Positions 10,008 through 19,101 of a stretch of DNA of 64,000 nucleotides are shown here, piece after piece. Source of the stretch: Streptomyces sp. NBC_00414 (GTDB lineage Bacteria > Actinomycetota > Actinomycetes > Streptomycetales > Streptomycetaceae); NCBI RefSeq assembly GCF_036038375.1, contig NZ_CP107935.1, forward strand, positions 2,108,001 through 2,172,000. The letters are read 5' to 3'. The position numbers and the translations under genes were made by a program. Below the pieces are notes generated by a model. That model did no database searches and had not been told where the DNA came from. It saw nothing but the letters and a program-made list of their open reading frames with translations. The number at the start of each line of letters is the position of its first letter. Position 1 is the first letter of the stretch.

Positions 10008-10936
10008 AGATCGACCTGACCGACACCACGGCAAGCAAGATCAACAAGGCGCTCGTGCAGGGTCGCCGCGCCATCGGCACGCCTGCCGTGGGCATGGTCC
10101 TGACGATGGTCATCGTCACGGACGAGGAGAACGCGTACGACTCGATCAAGGCGGCCGAGGAGGCCTCGCACGAGCACCCCTCGCGCACCCTGGTCGTCAT
10201 CAAGCGGCACGCCCGCACCCCGCGCGACCGCACGAACTCCCACCTCGACGCCGAGGTACGGGTCGGCGCGGACGCCGGCACCGGCGAGACGGTGATCCTG
10301 CGGCTGTACGGCGAAGTGTCCGACCACGCCGACTCGGTGGTCCTGCCGCTGCTGCTCCCCGACGCGCCGGTCGTCGTCTGGTGGCCGGTGGACGCGCCGG
10401 AGGTCCCGGTCAAGGACCCGCTGGGCGCCCTCGCGCAGCGCCGGATCACCGACATGTACGCCGTGGAGACCCCGTTGCAGGCACTGGAGTCGCGTGCCGT
10501 CGCGTACGCGCCCGGCGACACCGATCTGGCCTGGACCCGGCTCACCCCGTGGCGTTCCATGCTCGCCGCCGCCCTCGACCAGGCCCGCACGAAGATCATC
10601 TCGGCTGCCGTCGAGAGCGAGGCGGACAACCCGAGCGCCGAATTGCTGGCCCGCTGGCTGGAGGCCCGTCTGAAGGTCTCGGTCGAGCGGGTCGTCACCG
10701 CGGGGCCGGTGGTCACCGCCGTCAAGCTCGGCACCGAGAACGGCGAGATCGTCATCGACCGCCCCGAGGGCCCCCTCGCGACGCTGTCCCTGCCGGGCCA
10801 GCCCCCGCGCACCCTCGCGCTGAAGGTCCGCAGCACCTCCGAGCTGATCGCCGAGGAGCTGCGGCGGCTCGACGCCGACGAGATGTACGCCGTCGCCCTG
10901 CACGGGGACGACACCCAGAGGGAGAGCCGTGTCTGA
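10004..10936 (+). CDS. opcA: Glucose-6-phosphate dehydrogenase assembly protein OpcA
   Basis: OpcA (310 residues) is the actinobacterial and cyanobacterial activator/assembly factor of glucose-6-phosphate dehydrogenase. It starts [20 protein letters not shown] and shows the typical conserved run [19 protein letters not shown]. It overlaps zwf by four bases (ATGA) and pgi by eight, so the three are probably translated in a coupled way. Pairing with zwf is the usual arrangement. No start ambiguity is seen. Confidence 0.95.
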   Translation: MKIDLTDTTASKINKALVQGRRAIGTPAVGMVLTMVIVTDEENAYDSIKAAEEASHEHPSRTLVVIKRHARTPRDRTNSHLDAEVRVGADAGTGETVILRLYGEVSDHADSVVLPLLLPDAPVVVWWPVDAPEVPVKDPLGALAQRRITDMYAVETPLQALESRAVAYAPGDTDLAWTRLTPWRSMLAAALDQARTKIISAAVESEADNPSAELLARWLEARLKVSVERVVTAGPVVTAVKLGTENGEIVIDRPEGPLATLSLPGQPPRTLALKVRSTSELIAEELRRLDADEMYAVALHGDDTQRESRV

Positions 10937-12587
10937 CACACCGAGGCTCACCCGCCGTCCCGAGTGGACCGCTCTGGAGGACCACCGGGCCGGGCCCTTC
11001 CTCCACGCGCAGTTGCGCGAGCTGTTCGCCACGGACCCGGAGCGCGCCGAGCATTACAGCGTGCGCGTGGGCGATCTGCTCGTCGACTACTCGAAGCACC
11101 TGATCACCGACGAGACGCTCGCGCTGCTCCAGGAACTCGCCACCGCCACCGATGTGTTCGGTCTGCGCGACGCGATGTTCCGCGGCGAGCGGATCAACGT
11201 CACCGAGGACCGGGCGGTCCTGCACACCGCGCTGCGCGCTCCGCGTGACGCGGTGATCGAGGTCGACGGCGAGAACGTCGTGCCGAAGGTGCACGCCGTG
11301 CTCGACCGGATGTCCGGCTTCGCCGAACAGGTCCGCTCCGGCAAGTGGACCGGGCACACCGGCAGGCGCATCAAGAACGTGGTCAACATCGGTATCGGCG
11401 GCTCCGACCTGGGCCCGGCGATGGCGTACGACGCGCTGCGCGCCTTCACCGACCGGGATCTGACGGTCCGTTTCGTGTCGAACGTCGACGGGGCCGACCT
11501 GCACGAGGCCGTGCGGGACCTGGACCCGGCCGAGACGCTGTTCATCATCGCCTCGAAGACCTTCACCACCATCGAGACGATCACCAACGCGACCTCGGCG
11601 CGGTCCTGGCTGCTCGCCGGACTCGGCGGGCTCGACGTCGGCTCCGACGCCGTGGCGAAGCACTTCGTGGCGCTGTCGACGAACGCGGAGAAGGTCGCGG
11701 ACTTCGGTATCGACACGGCCAACATGTTCGAGTTCTGGGACTGGGTCGGCGGGCGTTACTCGTTCGACTCCGCGATCGGTCTGTCCCTGATGCTCGCGAT
11801 CGGCCCGGACCGCTTCCGGGAGATGCTCGACGGCTTCCACCTCGTCGACGAGCACTTCCGCACCGCGCCCGCCGAGTCCAACGTGCCTTTGCTGCTCGGC
11901 CTGTTGGGCGTCTGGTACGGCAACTTCTTCGACGCCCAGTCGCACGCGGTCCTGCCGTACTCGCACTACCTGTCCAAGTTCACCGCCTACCTCCAGCAGC
12001 TCGACATGGAGTCCAACGGCAAGTCCGTGGACCGTGACGGGAATCCGGTGGACTGGCAGACCGGCCCGGTCGTGTGGGGCACCCCCGGCACCAACGGGCA
12101 GCACGCCTACTACCAGTTGATCCACCAGGGCACGAAGACGATCCCGGCCGACCTGATCGGATTCGTCAACCCGGTCGCCGAACTGAGCGGCGAACTGGCC
12201 GCCCAGCACGACCTGTTGATGGCGAACCTCTTCGCCCAGGGCCAGGCTCTGGCCTTCGGCAGGACGCCGGACGAGGTGCGGGCGGAGGGAGTGCCCGAGG
12301 AACTGGTGCCGCACAAGACGTTCCAGGGCAACCACCCGACGACCACGATCCTCGCCCGCGAGCTGACCCCCTCGGTCCTCGGCCAGCTGATCGCCCTCTA
12401 CGAGCACAAGGTGTTCGTGCAGGGAGCGATCTGGCACATCGACTCCTTCGACCAGTGGGGCGTCGAACTCGGCAAGGTCCTCGCCAAGCGCGTCGAACCC
12501 GCCCTCACCGAGGGCGCCGACGTCCCCGGCCTCGACTCCTCCACCAGCGCCCTCGTGGCCACGTACCGCACTCTCCGGAAGAAGTGA
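10929..12587 (+). CDS. pgi: Glucose-6-phosphate isomerase
   Basis: Pgi (552 residues) interconverts glucose-6-P and fructose-6-P, closing the pentose phosphate cycle with glycolysis. Family signatures are [46 protein letters not shown] and the C-terminal [11 protein letters not shown]. The GTG start overlaps opcA by eight bases and has GAGGGAGAG just upstream. Length is normal for the family. Having pgi inside a zwf operon keeps hexose-P available for the oxidative branch. Confidence 0.96.
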   Translation: MSDTPRLTRRPEWTALEDHRAGPFLHAQLRELFATDPERAEHYSVRVGDLLVDYSKHLITDETLALLQELATATDVFGLRDAMFRGERINVTEDRAVLHTALRAPRDAVIEVDGENVVPKVHAVLDRMSGFAEQVRSGKWTGHTGRRIKNVVNIGIGGSDLGPAMAYDALRAFTDRDLTVRFVSNVDGADLHEAVRDLDPAETLFIIASKTFTTIETITNATSARSWLLAGLGGLDVGSDAVAKHFVALSTNAEKVADFGIDTANMFEFWDWVGGRYSFDSAIGLSLMLAIGPDRFREMLDGFHLVDEHFRTAPAESNVPLLLGLLGVWYGNFFDAQSHAVLPYSHYLSKFTAYLQQLDMESNGKSVDRDGNPVDWQTGPVVWGTPGTNGQHAYYQLIHQGTKTIPADLIGFVNPVAELSGELAAQHDLLMANLFAQGQALAFGRTPDEVRAEGVPEELVPHKTFQGNHPTTTILARELTPSVLGQLIALYEHKVFVQGAIWHIDSFDQWGVELGKVLAKRVEPALTEGADVPGLDSSTSALVATYRTLRKK

Positions 12588-12593
12588 ACTGAC

Positions 12594-13481
12594 ATGACTG
12601 CGATGCAGCTTGGTCTCATCGGCCTCGGCAAGATGGGCGGCAACATGCGCGAGCGCATCCGCCGCGCGGGCCACACCGTCATCGGATACGACCGCAATCC
12701 CGAGCTGGCCGACGTGAGCAGCCTGGCCGAGCTCGTGGGCAAGCTCGAAGCGCCGCGGGTGGTGTGGGTGATGGTTCCGGCCGGTGCCGCGACGCAGTCC
12801 ACCGTCGACGAGCTGGCCGACTTGCTGGAGCCCGGTGACGTGGTCGTGGACGGCGGCAACTCGCGCTGGACGGACGACGAGAAGCACTCCGAGGAGCTGG
12901 CGGCCAAGGGCATCGGCTTCGTCGACGCCGGCGTCTCCGGCGGCGTGTGGGGCCTCAAGAACGGCTACGCGCTGATGGTCGGCGGCGACGCCGAGCACAT
13001 CGCCAAGGTCCAGCCCGTCTTCGACGCCCTCAAGCCCGAGGGCGACGCCGGGTTCGTGCACGCCGGCAAGGTCGGCGCCGGGCACTTCTCCAAGATGGTC
13101 CACAACGGCATCGAGTACGCCATGATGCAGGCCTACGCCGAGGGCTGGGAGCTCCTGGAGGCGGTCGACTCCGTCACCGACGTGCGCGAGGTCTTCCGCT
13201 CCTGGCAGGAGGGCACCGTCATCCGCTCCTGGCTCCTCGACCTGGCGGTCAACGCCCTCGACGAGGACGAGCACCTCGCTCAGCTGCGCGGCTTCGCGCA
13301 GGACTCCGGCGAGGGCCGCTGGACCGTCGAGGCGGCCATCGACAACGCGGTCCCGCTGCCCGCGATCACCGCCTCCCTCTTCGCCCGCTTCGCGTCCCGC
13401 CAGGACGACTCGCCGCAGATGAAGATGATCGCGGCACTGCGCAACCAGTTCGGCGGCCACGCCGTAGAGTCCGCGAAGTAG
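12594..13481 (+). CDS. gnd: 6-phosphogluconate dehydrogenase, decarboxylating (short form)
   Basis: The product (295 residues) oxidatively decarboxylates 6-phosphogluconate to ribulose-5-P. The N-terminal Rossmann motif is GLIGLGKMGGNM, the substrate motif is FVDAGVSGGVWGLKNGYALMVGG, and catalytic Lys lies in VGAGHFSKMVHNGIEYAMMQ. It belongs to the short (about 300-residue) 6PGDH class rather than the 470-residue class. An in-frame ATG three codons downstream is an alternative start. It lies 6 nt after pgi and 14 nt before the phosphatase gene. Confidence 0.94.
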   Translation: MTAMQLGLIGLGKMGGNMRERIRRAGHTVIGYDRNPELADVSSLAELVGKLEAPRVVWVMVPAGAATQSTVDELADLLEPGDVVVDGGNSRWTDDEKHSEELAAKGIGFVDAGVSGGVWGLKNGYALMVGGDAEHIAKVQPVFDALKPEGDAGFVHAGKVGAGHFSKMVHNGIEYAMMQAYAEGWELLEAVDSVTDVREVFRSWQEGTVIRSWLLDLAVNALDEDEHLAQLRGFAQDSGEGRWTVEAAIDNAVPLPAITASLFARFASRQDDSPQMKMIAALRNQFGGHAVESAK

Positions 13482-13495
13482 GAGAAGCAGAAATC

Positions 13496-14083
13496 ATGGG
13501 CGATCTCCTCCTCGTCCGGCACGGCGAGACCGAGTGGAGCAAGTCGGGACAGCACACCAGCTGGACCGACCTGCCCCTCACCCCGCACGGCGAGGACCAG
13601 GCCAAGTCCCTCGTCCCGCTCTTCGCCGAGCGGTCCTGCGCCCTCGTGCTCACGAGTCCGCTCCAGCGCGCGATACGGACCGCGGAACTGGCGGGTCTGA
13701 CCGGGGCCGTCGTCGACCCCGACCTGCATGAGTGGGACTACGGGGCGTACGAGGGTGTCAAAACCGTCGACATCCACCTCACCCGTCCCGACTGGTACCT
13801 GTGGAACGACGGGGTGCCGCCCGGCGCGGACGGGCACCCGGGCGAGTCGCCCGTCGAGGTGGGCGAGCGCGCCGACCGGGTGCTCGCCCACGCGGCGAAG
13901 GCGCTCGACGAGGGTGACGTGGTCCTCGTGGCCCACTCGCACTTCCTGCGCGTCCTGACCGCCCGCCGGCTCGGGCTGCCCGCCTCGGACGGACGCCTGT
14001 TCCGGCTGGACACGGCCACGGTGAGCCGGCTGTCGCTGGAGCACGGCCGGCCCGTCCTCGCGGAGTGGAACGCCAAGCCGTAG
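13496..14083 (+). CDS. Histidine phosphatase (phosphoglycerate-mutase-like)
   Basis: A 195-residue member of the histidine phosphatase superfamily. The phosphorylated His is His9 in LLLVRHGETEWS, the second arginine/glutamate region is SPLQRAIRTAE, and the second catalytic His is in VLVAHSHFLRVL. AGGAGAAG lies about 8 nt before the ATG. As last gene of the pentose-phosphate operon it may act on a sugar phosphate or small phospho-metabolite, but the substrate cannot be read from sequence. It converges on the lipase gene with a 37-nt gap. Confidence 0.9.
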   Translation: MGDLLLVRHGETEWSKSGQHTSWTDLPLTPHGEDQAKSLVPLFAERSCALVLTSPLQRAIRTAELAGLTGAVVDPDLHEWDYGAYEGVKTVDIHLTRPDWYLWNDGVPPGADGHPGESPVEVGERADRVLAHAAKALDEGDVVLVAHSHFLRVLTARRLGLPASDGRLFRLDTATVSRLSLEHGRPVLAEWNAKP

Positions 14084-14120
14084 GAGCCGCGCGGATTGCG
14101 GGGCAGTATCCCGGCCCGGG

Positions 14121-15431
14121 CTACAGAACGTCGCCGAACTCGCTCAACACCCCTGGTGGAGCGAGGGCGTTGACGTAGTGGCCCGGGCCGTGGTCGTCGA
14201 AGGAGTACTTGAACGGGATCGTCCGGGTCAGCGCCAGCCGGGTGGCCAGGAACGCCAGCGGCGCCACCACGGCAAGACCCGCGAGCGAGTCCATCTGCGG
14301 GTAGTGCAGGCCCGGTTCGTCGTTCTCCCGCCAGCCCTCCTGCCGTACGCGCAGCAGCGGCCGCACGGAACGCCGGAGCGACTCCGCTGAACGGACCGTC
14401 AACTCTCCCAGGCGTGCCGCCGGTTGACGGAGCGGGTTGCTCATCAGGGTCCGCAGCAGTTCTCCGGGCAGGGTCACCGCTTCCAGGGCCGAGTCGGCGG
14501 CGAAGGTCAGGACCGTGTCCATCGGCCCGCGCGACCTGCGGTAGTGGAACTCCCGGCCGAACGGCGCGTACGGTCCGACCGGCCGGGGCGGCAGGGCCGG
14601 CACCACGTCACGGTCGAAGATGTAGCGGATCATCCGCTCGCGCAGCGGCTGGGTGCCGTGCGGACCTGCGGCCTCCTCGCAGGCCCGCGCGAAGTCCGGC
14701 CCGCCGACCATGGGCTGTCCGAAGGTGTAGACGGCCCGGAGCTTCTCGGCGATGCGGCGGTAGCGGGGCTCCAGGGTGATCATCACGCCCATCAGCGCGG
14801 CCATCGCGCCGCCGAGGCTGTGGCCGGTGATGTAGAGCGCCTCCAGGCCGCGGCCCCGGGTGCCCGGCTCGCCGGGGACCACCGACTCGCCGCGCAGCGC
14901 CCGGTCCAGGGCCTCGATGATCAGGTGGCGGGTGGCGCGGACGTTGCGGTAGAAGCCCGCGTGGACCTCGTGGCGTCGCCCGTCCAGCTCGACGGCGAGC
15001 ATCTCGGGGCGTACGTCCGCGTCGGTGAGGATGCTGATGATGTCCTCGGGCTGGGTGCCGCGGTAGCAGAGGACGGCGATCCTGCGGTCCCGGTCCTGGA
15101 TCAGGTACGCGGCCGAGGCGATGTACATGGCGTCCACCCGCTGCTCGAACACCTGGCAGGTGTTCTCCTCCAGGCCGAGGCGCGTCATGATCATGGCGAC
15201 GGTCTCCGGGTCGCCGCGCTGGGCGAATCCGGCGTACGCGTAGGCGGCGCAGGTCGCCAGGGTGTGCGGGACGACTCCGTCGGGGTCTGGCTGGTCCTTG
15301 TCCTCCGCGAGCCGTTCCACGAGGTCGGGGTGGACCGGGAAGCCGGCCGGGTCGGGGCCGGCGTCGGTCGCGGGCTTCAGCGGGCGCAGTTCGGCGAAAC
15401 TCGGGCCTTTGGCGTGCCGGTCGTCCCCCAT
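14121..15431 (-). CDS. Lipase class 3 family alpha/beta-hydrolase
   Basis: The 436-residue product has the lipase/serine hydrolase elbow YITGHSLGGAMAAL with nucleophile Ser205 and the lid-region sequence AVLCYRGTQPEDI typical of lipase class 3 (PF01764). A later hydrophobic stretch (LAGLAVVAPLAFLATRLAL) near the C-terminus may contact the membrane. No signal peptide is visible. ATG 15431 is chosen because GGGGGAGG lies 6 nt upstream, although the frame continues to 15482. Substrate and role are unknown. Confidence 0.85.
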   Translation of the reverse strand: MGDDRHAKGPSFAELRPLKPATDAGPDPAGFPVHPDLVERLAEDKDQPDPDGVVPHTLATCAAYAYAGFAQRGDPETVAMIMTRLGLEENTCQVFEQRVDAMYIASAAYLIQDRDRRIAVLCYRGTQPEDIISILTDADVRPEMLAVELDGRRHEVHAGFYRNVRATRHLIIEALDRALRGESVVPGEPGTRGRGLEALYITGHSLGGAMAALMGVMITLEPRYRRIAEKLRAVYTFGQPMVGGPDFARACEEAAGPHGTQPLRERMIRYIFDRDVVPALPPRPVGPYAPFGREFHYRRSRGPMDTVLTFAADSALEAVTLPGELLRTLMSNPLRQPAARLGELTVRSAESLRRSVRPLLRVRQEGWRENDEPGLHYPQMDSLAGLAVVAPLAFLATRLALTRTIPFKYSFDDHGPGHYVNALAPPGVLSEFGDVL

Positions 15432-15479
15432 GATCGACCTCCCCCGGTCGCGGCGGTGGCGCTGCGCTTGCGAGCACAC

Positions 15480-16160
15480 CACCGGGGGTGCGGGTCGTCA
15501 ACCTGTCCCTTGCGACAGCCCTCCGGGCGGCTGGGGGGGTGGGTCGGTGGGGCCCCGCGCCCCCTGCGGGGCTTGCCGGTTCACATCTGCGGGCCGGTTT
15601 GGGCTGAGCGCGCCGTTCCTCGCGCCCCTGGGAGGGAGGGCTCGAGGCCGATGTCTTGTACGGGCCGATGAGGGCTGGCCGCGCAGTTCCCCGCGCCCCT
15701 GAAAGGCAGGGGCTACCGCCCCCGAAGACGAAAGGCCGGGGCGCAGCCCGCCTTTCAGGGGCGCGGGGAACTGCGCGAACGGCCCCCACCGACCCGCGGT
15801 CGACCCACAACCCCCGGGCGCGGCCCGCTTGTCAGGGGCGCGAGGAACTGCGCGAACAGCCCCACCGACCCACGGACCACCCACAACCCCCGCGCCCAGC
15901 CCGCCTTTCAGGGGCGCGAGGAACTGCGCGAACGGCCCCCACCGGCCGGTGGGTGGCACTCCCCGGCCACCCCCGTCGCGTCCGGCTGTGGCTGCTGTGG
16001 GCCCGGGGCCTCGCGGGGCGCCGACAGGGCGCCGCAGTCGGCCGGGCAGCCGCCCGACGTGCGCGGATCCGTCGCGTGACCGGCGACCGACGAACCGGGC
16101 CCGCCCCCCGCACATCGGCAAAAACCGTCGCTGCGGCCACCCCGCCCCGCCGGTAGCGTG
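15480..16160. repeat. Cluster of Streptomyces GC-rich intergenic repeats
   Basis: This spacer between divergent genes carries at least five copies of a short element with core GGGGCGCGGGGAACTGCGCG. Copies near 15600-15640 and 15674-15705 are inverted; copies near 15758, 15833 and 15906 are direct. The segment 15696-15760 (with CCCCCGAAGACGAAAGGCC) recurs in inverted orientation near 38095-38160. Such elements are scattered throughout Streptomyces genomes and can fold into strong hairpins. Open frames that run through them on both strands are artefacts of base composition. Confidence 0.8.
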
Positions 16161-16212
16161 CTGGCCCCTGTCCCGTACGCATCCGTACTCATCCGTACGA
16201 AGGAAACGACCG

Positions 16213-19101
16213 ATGGCCGAGACCGGGCAGCACGATCAGCGGTATGAACAATACGAAGGCGGAAGCCCCGAGGCGGAACGGCTGGTTTTCGATCGGCTGG
16301 CCCGGGAGCTGATGGAAGTACAGGTGAAGAACCGCCGGGCCGGGGGCGGCGGAACCGCCCGCGCCATCCATGCCAAGGCCCCGCTGGGAGTGGAGAACGC
16401 ACGGCTGCGCTTCCACGACGATCTCCCCGCCGCCCTGCGCGTCGGCTTCGCGCGGCCGGGCGCCGACTATCCGGTGACGCTGCGGCTGTCGAACGCGAGC
16501 GGCATCCGGCAGGGCGACGGCGCCCCCGACCTGCGGGGCGCGGCCCTGCGCGTGCGGGTTACGGACGAGGAGAGCCACGACCTGCTCGCCACGAGCTATC
16601 CCGTGTCGCACGCCCGCAACGCACGGGAGTTCGTGGCCTTCGCCAAGGCGATGGCGGGCGCCCGCAACCCGATCCAGAAGGCGTTCGGGCTGTTGGTGAA
16701 GCTCCCGCTCGCGGTCGGGTTCGAGACCGCCACCCGTATGCGGCGCAACGTCCAGGCGGCCACCCGACAGACCGTCACCTCCCTTGCCACCACCACGTAT
16801 TGGAGCCGCGGGGCGATGCTCTGGGGCGAGGCAGGACCGGTGCGGTTCCTGCTGCGCCCGGCCGCCGGATCCCCTCCCGCGCCCCCGCCCGACCGGCGCG
16901 ACCCCGACTTCCTGCACCGTGAGATGGCCCGGCGGCTCGCCTCGGGCGACGTCGCCTTCGAGCTGTGTGTGCAGCGGTACGTGGACGAGTTGCGCACCCC
17001 TGTCGAGGACACCTCGGTGGAGTGGAAGGACGCCGTCTCGCCGCCGATCGCGGTGGCCCGGCTCACCGTACCCGGCCAGGACATCGACGAGGCCGAGGCA
17101 CGGGCCGCCGCCCGGCGGGTCGAGGACCTGATGTTCAACCCCTGGTACACCACGGACGACTTCCGCCCCCTGGGCAATCTCAACCGGGCCCGCAAGGCCG
17201 CGTACCAGGCGAGCGGCGCGCACCGGCTCGGGCTGCGCTTCGTCACCGAGGAACCGCTGCGCAACCGGATCCTGGGCCGGCCCGTCGGGGCCGCCTTCTC
17301 GCTGCTCAACCGGTATGTGCCGTGGCACCGGCTGCCGTTGCAGCTGAGCCTGCTGAACCTGGTGTTCCTGCGGAAGGTGCTGCGCCGGTTCAACCTGATC
17401 GACACCGAGGTGCGCGAGGCCCCGCCCAAGGCGCAGCCCGTACCGGAGCCGATCGAGGAGCGGCTGCGCACCGAGCGATCGTACGACGGGTCGTACAACG
17501 ATCTGTCCGCGCCGAGGATGGGTGCCGTGGGCGCGTCCTTCGGCCGGAACCTCCAACCGGACTACCGGCCCGACCAGTTCGACACGCCCAACCCGGTCAC
17601 GGTCAGCCGTCAGCTGCTACGGCGTGACCGCTTCGTGCCCGCGACGTCGCTCAATGTGCTGGCGGCGGCCTGGATCCAGTTCCAGGTGCACGACTGGGTC
17701 AACCACCGGCGGTACCCGGCCGGCGGCCCGTCCGTCGAGGTGCCGCTGCCGCCCGGCAGCGACCCGTGGCACAACACGCCGGGCGGTTCGGCGGAGAACG
17801 TGATGCGGTTCGCCGAGAACGAGGGGCTGGAACAGCCCGGCAACCGCCCCCCGATCCTGTTCGGGAACATGGCCTCGCACTGGTGGGACGGTTCCGAGGT
17901 GTACGGCGGCGACGAGGAGACCGCCCGCTTCCTGCGGGAGCCCGACGGCGGCGCGAAACTCCGCCTGGAGGACGGCCACTTGCCGGGCGGGCAGACCGGG
18001 ATCCCGCTCACCGGGTTCAACGAGAGCTGGTGGATGGGCCTCAGCGCGATGCACACCCTGTTCGCGCGGGAGCACAACGCGGTCTGTGACGCGCTGCGCG
18101 CCGAATATCCGTCGATGAGCGAGGAGCGGATCTATCACACGGCCCGGCTGGTGGTCTCGGCGCTCATCGCGAAGATACACACGGTGGAGTGGACCCCGGC
18201 GATCCTCGCCACGAAGGCGATCGACATCGGCCTGAAGACCAACTGGCAAGGTCCGCCGAAGAACTGGCTGAACCAGCTGGGCCTGTGGCTGCTGGAGGCG
18301 CACTCGCTGAAGGGCATCCCGCAGACCCTGCCGGACCACCACGCGGCGCCGTACTCGCTGACCGAGGACTTCGTCACGGTGTACCGCATGCATCCGCTGG
18401 TCCCGGACGACTTCGAGCTGCGCGAGCACCACTTCGGGCACCGCCTGGAGACGGTCGGCTTCATGGACATCCAGGGCGGTGCGGCCGAGTCGCAGATCCG
18501 CAAGACGGGGCTCGCGAACGCGCTGTACTCGTTCGGGATCGCCCACCCCGGCGCGATCACCCTCCACAACTACCCGCAGGCGCTGCAGCGGTTCGAGCGC
18601 GACGGCGAGATCATCGACCTGTCGGTGGTGGACCTCGTACGGACCCGGCGGCGGGGCGTGCCGCGCTACAACGACTTCCGCGAGGGCCTGCACAAGCAGC
18701 GCATCCGTTCCTTCGAGGAGCTGACGCAGAACGCCGAGTCGCTGGCGCGGCTCAAGGAGGTGTACCGCTCGGTCGACGAGATCGACACGGTGGTGGGCCT
18801 GTTCGCCGAGAACCCGCCGACGGGCTTCGGCTTCAGCGACACGGCCTTCCGCATCTTCATCCTGATGGCGACGCGGCGTCTGCAGAGCGACCGTTTCCTG
18901 ACCGTCGACTACCGGCCCGAGATCTACACGCCGCTGGGCATCGACTGGGTCGAGAAGGGCGGCATGGACTCGGTCGTCCTGCGGCACTGCCCGGAGCTGG
19001 CCGCGCTGCTGCCGCGCGACGCGAGTGCCTTCGCGCCCTGGCGGACGGTGAGGCCGACGGACAACGGCGACGGCAACGGAGGCAACGGTGACGCGGACTG
19101 A
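16213..19101 (+). CDS. Catalase-like / alpha-dioxygenase-type haem peroxidase fusion
   Basis: A 962-residue two-enzyme fusion. Residues about 40-380 are catalase-like: RAIHAKAPLG matches the distal-His region (His53), and FNPWYTTDD... with Arg327-Tyr331 (RKAAY) matches the proximal tyrosine ligand motif. The catalase distal Asn region reads DLLATSYPV, so Asn appears replaced, as one might expect of an allene-oxide-synthase-like rather than H2O2-dismutating haem. Residues about 420-960 match alpha-DOX/cyclooxygenase peroxidases: AAWIQFQVHDW (distal His493), MHTLFAREHN, and VYRMHPLVPD (catalytic Tyr724, proximal His727). Inference: fatty-acid dioxygenation followed by hydroperoxide conversion. 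AAGGAAA precedes the ATG; the frame upstream crosses repeats. Confidence 0.85.
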   Translation: MAETGQHDQRYEQYEGGSPEAERLVFDRLARELMEVQVKNRRAGGGGTARAIHAKAPLGVENARLRFHDDLPAALRVGFARPGADYPVTLRLSNASGIRQGDGAPDLRGAALRVRVTDEESHDLLATSYPVSHARNAREFVAFAKAMAGARNPIQKAFGLLVKLPLAVGFETATRMRRNVQAATRQTVTSLATTTYWSRGAMLWGEAGPVRFLLRPAAGSPPAPPPDRRDPDFLHREMARRLASGDVAFELCVQRYVDELRTPVEDTSVEWKDAVSPPIAVARLTVPGQDIDEAEARAAARRVEDLMFNPWYTTDDFRPLGNLNRARKAAYQASGAHRLGLRFVTEEPLRNRILGRPVGAAFSLLNRYVPWHRLPLQLSLLNLVFLRKVLRRFNLIDTEVREAPPKAQPVPEPIEERLRTERSYDGSYNDLSAPRMGAVGASFGRNLQPDYRPDQFDTPNPVTVSRQLLRRDRFVPATSLNVLAAAWIQFQVHDWVNHRRYPAGGPSVEVPLPPGSDPWHNTPGGSAENVMRFAENEGLEQPGNRPPILFGNMASHWWDGSEVYGGDEETARFLREPDGGAKLRLEDGHLPGGQTGIPLTGFNESWWMGLSAMHTLFAREHNAVCDALRAEYPSMSEERIYHTARLVVSALIAKIHTVEWTPAILATKAIDIGLKTNWQGPPKNWLNQLGLWLLEAHSLKGIPQTLPDHHAAPYSLTEDFVTVYRMHPLVPDDFELREHHFGHRLETVGFMDIQGGAAESQIRKTGLANALYSFGIAHPGAITLHNYPQALQRFERDGEIIDLSVVDLVRTRRRGVPRYNDFREGLHKQRIRSFEELTQNAESLARLKEVYRSVDEIDTVVGLFAENPPTGFGFSDTAFRIFILMATRRLQSDRFLTVDYRPEIYTPLGIDWVEKGGMDSVVLRHCPELAALLPRDASAFAPWRTVRPTDNGDGNGGNGDAD

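Noticed and set aside
10752..13460. A 902-codon frame antisense to pgi and gnd
   Set aside because: Shadow frame; the opposite strand holds complete, recognisable enzymes with proper starts.
15432..16212. Open frames reaching into the repeat cluster on both strands
   Set aside because: They consist of the translated GGGGCGCGGGG repeats and end at different genes; both flanking genes have good internal starts outside the repeats.
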